This document shows, one piece after another, positions 27,327-34,900 of a stretch of 64,000 nucleotides of DNA. A model generated the notes under the pieces. It had not been told where the DNA came from, did no database searches, and worked only from the letters and a program-made list of their open reading frames with translations. This DNA comes from Candidatus Methanoplasma cognatum (lineage in GTDB: Archaea; Thermoplasmatota; Thermoplasmata; Methanomassiliicoccales; Methanomethylophilaceae). A program made the translations under genes and the position numbers. How positions within the stretch are numbered: the stretch's first letter is position 1; each line of letters begins with the position of its first letter. The stretch is from positions 62,001-126,000 of the forward strand of contig WRLM01000004.1 of assembly GCA_009777615.1 (NCBI GenBank), in the 5' to 3' direction.

Positions 27327-29597
27327 ATGCTCGATAGAGAACCGCCCATGAAGGTCGAGGAGTTAGAGGTCGATAAGGAGGTCAGGGAGATCCTGATCAA
27401 AAGCGGGTTCGTTGAACTCTACCCGCCGCAGGCGGAGGCCCTGCCTATCGCAATTTCTGGAAGGAACCTCATCGCGGCGATGCCCACTGCAAGCGGCAAA
27501 TCGCTCATAGGTTTCATACCGGCCGTAAGCACCGTGCTGAAAAAGGGCGGAAAGGTGCTGTACATAGTTCCGCTCAAGGCCCTGGCTTCGGAGAAGAAGG
27601 ACGACCTTGATAAATTCTCCGCGCTGGGCGTTAAGGTCGTGATGAGCACGGGGGACCTGGACTCCGACGACGGAAAACTTGCGGATGCGGACATAATCGT
27701 GGCGACGTCCGAAAAAGCGGACTCCATGATGCGCCACGGAAGCATATGGATGGACGACGTGAGACTGGTGATCGCGGACGAGATACATCTGATCCACGAT
27801 CCCGGCAGAGGCCCCACACTTGAGATCATACTGACAAAACTCATGCGTAAGAACAGGGACACGCAGATGATCGCGCTGTCGGCGACCATCTCCAACGCAG
27901 AGGACCTCGCCCGCTGGCTGAAAGCGGATCTTGTGACAAGCGATTGGCGCCCCATACCTCTGAGGGAAGGCGTCTATTACGATGGGGAGATAACCTTTGA
28001 GGACGGATCCTCCATAGAGGTGCCGCAGAGCAAGGACAGCGTCTGGGACATGATAAACCAGACCTTTGCGGAAGGCGGACAGTGCATGATCTTCGTGAAC
28101 ACAAGGAGGTCCACCGAATCGCTTGCGGCGAAGTATTCCGGCAAGATGGGAGCCCTTGCCGGAAGGGAACTGTCCGAGAAAGAGGCGGACATCCTGGAGG
28201 GGGATTCCGAGACGACGTCGCTAGGCAGGAAGCTGCTGTCCTGCGTAAAATGCGGAATGGCGTTCCATAACGCCGGGCTCACATACAAGCAGAGAAGGTA
28301 TGTTGAGGATAACTTCCGCAGCGGCGGCATAAAATGCATTGTCGCCACACCGACGCTCGCGGCGGGCATAAATCTGCCCGCAAGAAGGGTCATAGTGAGG
28401 GATACCCACAGGTACGACTCCAACGCAGGTAATGTTCCGATCTCCGTCATGGAGGTGAAGCAGATGTGCGGAAGGGCCGGAAGGCCCGGGTACGACCCTT
28501 ACGGAGAGGCCGTGCTTGTCGGCAAAAGCCTCGGCGATTTCGATCACCTCATGGAAGACTATGTGATGCATGACACGGAGAGGCTGACGTCCAAACTCAA
28601 CAACGAAACGGTTCTCAGAAGCCATATCCTGGGGTTGATCGCGACCGGCGACGCCGGCACAGAAGAAGGCATAGTGGACTTCATGCGCGATACGTTCTTC
28701 GGGAACACCTCTCAGATGTACGGGATAGAGAGCGTCGTCGAGAGCGTGGTGGATTTTCTGGAAAGGGAAGAGATGGTCGCGAGGGAGGGAGGATCGCTCC
28801 GAATACTTCCGTTCGGAAAGAGGATATCCGATCTGTACATAGATCCGAAATCGGCGGTCATCCTGAGGGATGCGGTAATGAGGATAAAGGACGACACGGA
28901 AGATCTCATGATACTGCACGCGGCGGCCTCCACCCCCGACGTCCTCGGCCTTTACCCCAAGAAGAACGACTTCGACAGGCTGTCGAAGCTGGAGATCGAG
29001 CATTCAAGGGATTTCCTGGCGGAGCCGGCGGATGAGGAAGATGACTTCATGTTCGAGAGTTTCATGAGCGACCTGAAGGTGGCCGTTCTCATGGATGATT
29101 GGATCAGCGAGGTCTCCGAGGAAGAGATAACATCTTCCATGGGCATCGGGCCAGGAGACATAAGGTCCAGGGTGGAGATGATCGACTGGCTTCTCTATTC
29201 GATGAACGAGGTGGCGTACATCTTCAAGCCGGAGGCGACAAAAAGGATCAAACCGCTGCTAACCCGCGTGCGATACGGCGTGAAAGAAGAGCTCCTGGGA
29301 CTCATATCGTTAAGAGGGGTCGGAAGGGTAAGGGCAAGGGTGCTTTATGACAACGGCATACGCTCAAGGTCGGATATCATCACAGCCGATGTCGACTTCC
29401 TGTCAAGGCTGCCTAAGATCGGCCAAGCTCTCGCGAACAGCATGAAGGCGCAGTCAGGAGGCACGACGGAAAGGAGAGAGGCTCCGGCTGTGAGCGAAGA
29501 GGAAGAATACATGCTGGATAAGATGGCGGAAGAGTATGTCCGTGAGAAAATGGGCCAAACCGATATCCAGAAGCAATCGAGGATACACGATTATTGA
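27327..29597 (+). CDS. hel308: ATP-dependent DNA helicase Hel308 (Hjm)
   Basis: A 756-residue Ski2-like superfamily 2 helicase. Walker A AMPTASGKSLIGF is at ~51-63, DEIH box at 151-154 (IADEIHLIHD), motif III LSATISNAEDLARWL, motif IV MIFVNTRRSTESLAAKY, and motifs V/VI CIVATPTLAAGINLPAR and QMCGRAGRPGYDPYGEA. A winged-helix and ratchet region follows, with a C-terminal helix-hairpin-helix (LLGLISLRGVGRVRARVL). Hel308 unwinds lagging strands at stalled forks. The Met at 27348 (MKVEELEVD) is an alternative start. A Cys pair, LSCVKCGMAFHN, lies before motif V. Confidence 0.95.
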   Translation: MLDREPPMKVEELEVDKEVREILIKSGFVELYPPQAEALPIAISGRNLIAAMPTASGKSLIGFIPAVSTVLKKGGKVLYIVPLKALASEKKDDLDKFSALGVKVVMSTGDLDSDDGKLADADIIVATSEKADSMMRHGSIWMDDVRLVIADEIHLIHDPGRGPTLEIILTKLMRKNRDTQMIALSATISNAEDLARWLKADLVTSDWRPIPLREGVYYDGEITFEDGSSIEVPQSKDSVWDMINQTFAEGGQCMIFVNTRRSTESLAAKYSGKMGALAGRELSEKEADILEGDSETTSLGRKLLSCVKCGMAFHNAGLTYKQRRYVEDNFRSGGIKCIVATPTLAAGINLPARRVIVRDTHRYDSNAGNVPISVMEVKQMCGRAGRPGYDPYGEAVLVGKSLGDFDHLMEDYVMHDTERLTSKLNNETVLRSHILGLIATGDAGTEEGIVDFMRDTFFGNTSQMYGIESVVESVVDFLEREEMVAREGGSLRILPFGKRISDLYIDPKSAVILRDAVMRIKDDTEDLMILHAAASTPDVLGLYPKKNDFDRLSKLEIEHSRDFLAEPADEEDDFMFESFMSDLKVAVLMDDWISEVSEEEITSSMGIGPGDIRSRVEMIDWLLYSMNEVAYIFKPEATKRIKPLLTRVRYGVKEELLGLISLRGVGRVRARVLYDNGIRSRSDIITADVDFLSRLPKIGQALANSMKAQSGGTTERREAPAVSEEEEYMLDKMAEEYVREKMGQTDIQKQSRIHDY

Positions 29598-30815
29598 TCA
29601 CTCTGAAAGTATCCTCTCGACATCCTCCACAGAGTTCTTGCACGGTATCGGCGAAGGGGAATTCTGTATTATCGTATCGGGGTCCTTCAGTCCGTTCCCG
29701 GTGCAGATGCAGACCACCCTCTCGCTCTTGTCAACGATCCCCATGGACAGAAGCTTCCTGAGCCCCGCCACGGAAGCGGCGGACGCGGGCTCAACGCATA
29801 CTCCTTCAGTCTTTCCGAGAAGCCTCTGGGCGTTTATGATCTCCTCGTCCGTGACAGTGGTGCAGTATCCCCCTGTGTCGTACATCGCGCGGAGCGCCCT
29901 TCTTCCGTTCACGGGGTTCCCTATCCTTATGGCGGTGGCGACCGTTTCAGGATTATCCTCGGGTACAAAGTCTTCCTTTCTCTCCCCGAACGCTCTCGCG
30001 ACCGGCGGCGCGCCGGCGGCCTGTATCCCGGTGAGCATTGGAATTTTGTTTATCCATCCAACTTCTTCCAGTTCCTGCACCGCTTTATGGACGGCCGTGA
30101 TGTTGCCAGCGTTGCCGACCGGGAGGATTATCCTGTCAGGGACGTCATATTCCAACTGATCCATTATCTCGAACAGCACTGACTTCTGCCCTTCCGGCCT
30201 GTATGGGTTTATCGAGTTCAGGAGGTAGAGCTTTCTTTTCTCGGCCATCTTTCTTGCAAGGTCCAAAGCCTCATCGAAGTTGCCGTCGACCGAAAGGACC
30301 TTTGCGCCGTAGAACAGCGCCTGGGCAAGTTTTCCGGCCGCGACCTTTCCTGACGGAAGGAACACGGCGCACTTCATGTCTGCCTTGGCGGCATATGCCG
30401 CCAGCGACGCGGACGTGTTCCCGGTGGAGGCGCAGCCGACCACCTTCGCGCCGAGTTCTTTGGCGCGGGATACTCCGACAGTCATCCCCCTGTCCTTGAA
30501 CGAACCGGTCGGGTTAAGGCCGTCGAATTTAACATGTACCTCTGAGACGCCGATCTCTCCGGCCAATCTGTCGGTCCTGTAAAGGGGAGTGCCTCCCTCC
30601 TGTATCGATACTTTATGAGAAGGGTCCACTGGCATGAAGGGGGCGTATCTCCATACGCCCAGCATCTCTTTCCTGAGGTCCTGCGGTCTCATCTCCTTTA
30701 CGGGTTCCAGATCCATTTTCACCGAGAGGAGCCCTCCGCATCTCGGACACAAGTACACGTAGGGGTCATCGACGTCAGCGCCGCAGTCCCAGCAGACAAC
30801 TTTGTGATATGCCAT
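29598..30815 (-). CDS. thrC: Threonine synthase
   Basis: A 405-residue PLP enzyme of the archaeal type. An N-terminal zinc ribbon (Cys8, Cys11, Cys23, Cys26: VVCWDCGADV ... YLCPRCGGLL) precedes the catalytic core. Lys107 in GLNPTGSFKDRG binds PLP, with the phosphate loop VGCASTGNTSASLAAYAA, and ILPVGNAGNITAVHKA. It converts O-phosphohomoserine to threonine. It follows thrB by one base (stop at 30817), forming a two-gene threonine operon. Confidence 0.95.
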   Translation of the reverse strand: MAYHKVVCWDCGADVDDPYVYLCPRCGGLLSVKMDLEPVKEMRPQDLRKEMLGVWRYAPFMPVDPSHKVSIQEGGTPLYRTDRLAGEIGVSEVHVKFDGLNPTGSFKDRGMTVGVSRAKELGAKVVGCASTGNTSASLAAYAAKADMKCAVFLPSGKVAAGKLAQALFYGAKVLSVDGNFDEALDLARKMAEKRKLYLLNSINPYRPEGQKSVLFEIMDQLEYDVPDRIILPVGNAGNITAVHKAVQELEEVGWINKIPMLTGIQAAGAPPVARAFGERKEDFVPEDNPETVATAIRIGNPVNGRRALRAMYDTGGYCTTVTDEEIINAQRLLGKTEGVCVEPASAASVAGLRKLLSMGIVDKSERVVCICTGNGLKDPDTIIQNSPSPIPCKNSVEDVERILSE

Positions 30816-30816
30816 G

Positions 30817-31749
30817 TCAGATCCTCCTGCAGCCGGTGCCGGGTTTCGTTACCCACGTATCGCATTTGATGTTGTTGTCCGTATAAACGGCCTTCACTCT
30901 CTCAGCTATGGCGCCGCCGATATCCATCTTCGCATCGTAGAATGACATGATGCATGGTCCGGACCCGCCCAGGAAGGACACCAGCGCGCCGTTGGACATC
31001 GCTTCTTTCTCGGCCTCTTTCAGGTGCGGGACGAGCTTTGCCCTCGCGGGTTCGAAGACGGCGTCCTTCACCGACCTGCCTATGATCTTCAGGTCTCCTG
31101 TCATCATGCCGTAGACCAGCGTAGAAGCGTTGCCGACATGGAAAACAAGGTCCTTAATAGGAACTTCCCTCGGAAGCACCTTTCTAGCGTCACACGTTGC
31201 GACCATTACGTCTGGAAGGACGACGACCATTCCGAGGTCTTTGGGGGGATCTACCCTGATGACGTCGAATGGTTCATACGACCTTATGATGGTGAACCCG
31301 CCCAGGATGCACGGGGAGACATTGTCTGCGTGAAGTCCGCCTGATATAACGTCCTCGGCGTGGGCGGCGCAGAGTATCACTTCGGTGGGGCCGAGCTTCT
31401 CTCCGCACATGATGTTCGCAAGGAACGCCCCTCCGGCGGCGCTCGCTCCGGATGAGCCCATCCCGCTGCATGGCCTTATTCCTTTTTTTATCTTCAGCTC
31501 TATTCCGAAATCCGCGTTGCACCTTTTCAAGACCTGTTCCGCGGCAATGCTCACGGAATTGATCTTTGGGTCGGTCGGTATGCCCTCGGACCCCGGGCCG
31601 GAGACCTCTGTTATAATGAAACCTGAATCGATCTTTCTTCCTTCGATGATATCGCACGGCTCGCTCATCGCGAGCCCGAACGTGTCGAACCCCGGACCGA
31701 TGTTCGAGGTGGTGGCGGGGGCCGCGACCCTTATCCATTCGCCTGACAT
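30817..31749 (-). CDS. thrB: Homoserine kinase
   Basis: A 310-residue GHMP kinase. It opens VAAPATTSNIGPGFDTFGLAM, carries the ATP loop GIRPCSGMGSSGASAAGGAFLA, and ends with the C-terminal GGSGPCIMSFYD motif. It phosphorylates homoserine for the downstream thrC product. It is the first gene of the operon. A 16-base palindrome lies about 140 bases upstream of its start. Confidence 0.94.
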   Translation of the reverse strand: MSGEWIRVAAPATTSNIGPGFDTFGLAMSEPCDIIEGRKIDSGFIITEVSGPGSEGIPTDPKINSVSIAAEQVLKRCNADFGIELKIKKGIRPCSGMGSSGASAAGGAFLANIMCGEKLGPTEVILCAAHAEDVISGGLHADNVSPCILGGFTIIRSYEPFDVIRVDPPKDLGMVVVLPDVMVATCDARKVLPREVPIKDLVFHVGNASTLVYGMMTGDLKIIGRSVKDAVFEPARAKLVPHLKEAEKEAMSNGALVSFLGGSGPCIMSFYDAKMDIGGAIAERVKAVYTDNNIKCDTWVTKPGTGCRRI

Positions 31750-31887
31750 GCTACACTTTCCTGTCTTTCCGTACAGCAGTCCATTTGATAAAGGTTTTCA
31801 GGCGAGGACATGCGGCCTCGCCCCACCTGATGGCATGGGCGGCTGTATATAGGGCGCCGTCCTCCCTCCTGATGTCAAGACAGGCAC

Positions 31888-31903
31888 GCCGTGCCGGCAC
31901 GGC
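31888..31903. promoter_or_regulatory. 16-base perfect palindrome between thrB and the Gly-rich surface-protein gene
   Basis: GCCGTGCCGGCACGGC is fully self-complementary. It sits in the 242-base divergent intergenic region and could be an operator for either gene. No other copy was noticed in the window. Confidence 0.3.
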
Positions 31904-31928
31904 GGATTCCGTCGAAACTGTTTTATCT

Positions 31929-31941
31929 TCTCTATATAAGT
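31929..31941 (+). promoter_or_regulatory. TATA box of the Gly-rich surface-protein gene
   Basis: TCTCTATATAAGT lies about 60 bases upstream of ATG 31992. A GGAGGA ribosome-binding motif (31975-31980) follows, eleven bases before the start. Confidence 0.5.
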
Positions 31942-31991
31942 ACGTAATAAAAAGCAGGCCGGCCTCCGGGGCCGGGAGGAATGTGTTATTC

Positions 31992-34900
31992 ATGCGAACA
32001 GACAAAAAGAAAGTTATAGGGAGGGGAAAATGCTCATCAAGTAAGCTGTTGCTGACAGCGGCGCTCGCGGTGGCGATGCTAGCGGTCGCCGTCGCGGCGC
32101 TTATGGCGCCGACGGCGGTCGCCGCCTCCGGGGACGACGTCCCTTATATGGATGAGAATGGAGTAATGCAGATTTGCCCGACGGCCATCGTGCTGGAGGG
32201 CGGCGGTGCGACTGTGCTGAGCGACGGGTGGTATCTCGCGAGCGGCATGGTCAGCTATGACACATTGACAATAAGCGGCAGCGATGTCCACCTGATACTT
32301 GAGGACGGTTGCGACATGACCGTGATGTCCCCTGCCGGCGCGGGCATCCTCGTCACAGGGGCTGATAGCCTGACGATATACGCCCAGTCGGCAGGGACGG
32401 GTATGCTCACAGCCAACGGCGGTAGCGACGGCGGCGCGGGCATCGGCGGCTCCGGCGGCGGCAACGGCGGCGCGATAACCATCAACGGTGGTGTCGTCAC
32501 GGCCACCGGCGGCGGCAGCGGCAGCGGCGGCGCGGGCATCGGCGGCGGGCAGGGCGGCAACGGCGGCGCGATAACCATCAACGGCGGCATCATCACGGCC
32601 AACGGCGGCGGCAACGGCGGCGGCGGCAACGGCGGCGCGGGCATCGGCGGCGGCTCCGGCGGCAACGGCACCACCACCATAATCAACGGCGGCGCGGTCA
32701 CGGCCACCGGCGGCGGCAACGGCGGCGGCGCAGGCGGCGCAGGCATCGGCGGCGGGCAGAACAACGGCGGCTCCGGCGGCTCCGGCGGCACCATTATCAT
32801 CAACGGCGGCACGGTCACGGCCAACGGCGGCGGTTCCAGCGGCTCCGGCGGCGCGGGCATCGGCGGCGGGAGGAACACCAGCGGCGGCCCCAGCGGCTCG
32901 GTCGCCATCACCGGCGGCACGGTCACGGCCACCGGCGGCGGCCCCGGCAGCGATGGCATCGGCGGCGGCAACGGCGGCGCGGGCGCAACGGTCAGGATCA
33001 TAGGCGGCAGCGTCCTCGCCACCGCGGGGCCAGGCGGCGACCCTGTTGACGTCAGGCCGACGAACTACGCTCTGGACGACCTCTACTTATTCACAGTCAC
33101 AGTGGACCCCGCTCTGGGGGGCAGGGATGTAATCATCACGGACCTGACCGGCGCGGCATCATACTATATCTTCAAAGACATCGTGACGGACTCGGCGGGC
33201 AAGATATACCTGTGGCTCCCGGTGGGGATCACGAACATGAGCCTGGCGGTTGGCAGCAAGATATACGACGCGACCATGACCGTGCCCTTGGTGTCACCAG
33301 ATGATACAGGCGCGCTCACGGCGACCCTGTCTTCGCTCGTGCCCTACGTCGACGTGAACGGCGACATGCAGGTTTCGCCCTCAGCGCCCTCCGTGCTGAC
33401 GCCGGGCGCCCATGGCGCCACGGCGCTGGCAGCAGGATGGTACTACGCCGACGGCATCTTCACCTACTCGGGCACCATCACTATCAACGGCGACGTGCAC
33501 CTAGTCCTGGCGAACGACGCGGTGATGAACACCTGGGGCGACTATACGATCTTTGAGGGCGGCTTCACGGTCACGCCGGGGAGCAGCCTGTCTATCTACT
33601 CCCAGCCCGAGGAGGCCGGCTACGACATGGGCAGGGTCGTAGAGCAGAACGGGGATGCCGTCTTACTGCTCAATGGCTCCGCGCTCCTCAACACCGCCCA
33701 CATATCCGCCGTACTGTCTTCATACTTTGGCGTATGGGGGGACATTGCTGCCGCGGTCGCCGTCACCAACGGCGTCACAGGCACAATCCAAGGCGGCGAC
33801 ACTGGAATCCTCATCGATGGCCGCGCCTCGGTGGTCAACATGGGGGCGGTGACCGGGGCCAACGGGGTCTGGTTAGCGGGATTCGACGGGTCGGCGGGGG
33901 ACGTCTTCTCCAACTATGGCCTTATACAGGGCGCAACGGGAGGCACCGGGGTGTACGTCCAGAGCGGGACGGACGTACTCCTCGAGAACTATGGCACCAT
34001 CACGGCCGGCGAAGCCGGCATCTTCCTCATCGTCAGCGGTGAGGTCGAGAACCACGGATACATCGCGGCGACCGACGCGACCGACAGCTATGGCGTGTAC
34101 GCTTACGCCTCAACCACTGTCAGCAACACCGTGTCGGGCGCGGGCACAGGCGTGATCACAGGCGCCTATGGGGTGTTCATCAGAGTGGGGAACGCCTCGG
34201 ACACTATCACCAACACCGGCGGCCTGATCGAGGGCACCGACCCAGTGGTAGGGGTAGGCGTCAAGGTCGAAGGAGGGGCAGGCATGCTGGTCACCAACAT
34301 CAACCGCCTCCCTGACATTGGCACGATCATCGGCGCGTTGCACGGCATAGAGATGCCGAGCGGGGCGGTCGACAACGAGGGCCGCATCCAGGGCGGTTCC
34401 GCGGCGAGCCAGTACGGAGTGTACGTCACAGGCTCCGCGACCATTGACAATGCCGCCAACGCGACCATAACCGGTCACGGCGGGGTGCGCATCGGGAACT
34501 TCGTCGGCGGGCCGGGGAACGACACGTTCGCCAACAATGGCCTGATAGAGGGCACGACAGGCGACGGGGTGCACATCGACGCCGGGTCCGACGTCCTCAT
34601 TACCAACAACAGCGGCGGCGAGATCAAAGGCGGTAACCACGGTATCTACCTCGCCAGCGGCATAGTGGGCAACAATGGCTATATCGAGGGCGGCACGGCG
34701 GCTGGCCAGTACGGAGTGTACGTTACCGGCTCTGCCACGATAAACAACCCAGCCGGCCACATGATAACGGGCCATGGCGGGGTTTACATCGGGAACTTCG
34801 TCGGCGGGCCGGGGAACGACACGTTCGCCAACAGCGGCCTGATCGAGGGCACGTCGGGGAACGGTGTTCAGATTGATGCTGGGACAGATGTCCTGATAAC

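Noticed and set aside
32420-33010. CRISPR array
   Set aside because: Repeat units are coding, in frame and of variable length with no unique spacers; no CRISPR array or cas gene was seen anywhere in the window.
32255-33022. Long Pro/Leu-rich open frame on the minus strand
   Set aside because: It is the antisense shadow of the Gly-rich repeat tract; the composition follows from GGC codons read in reverse.
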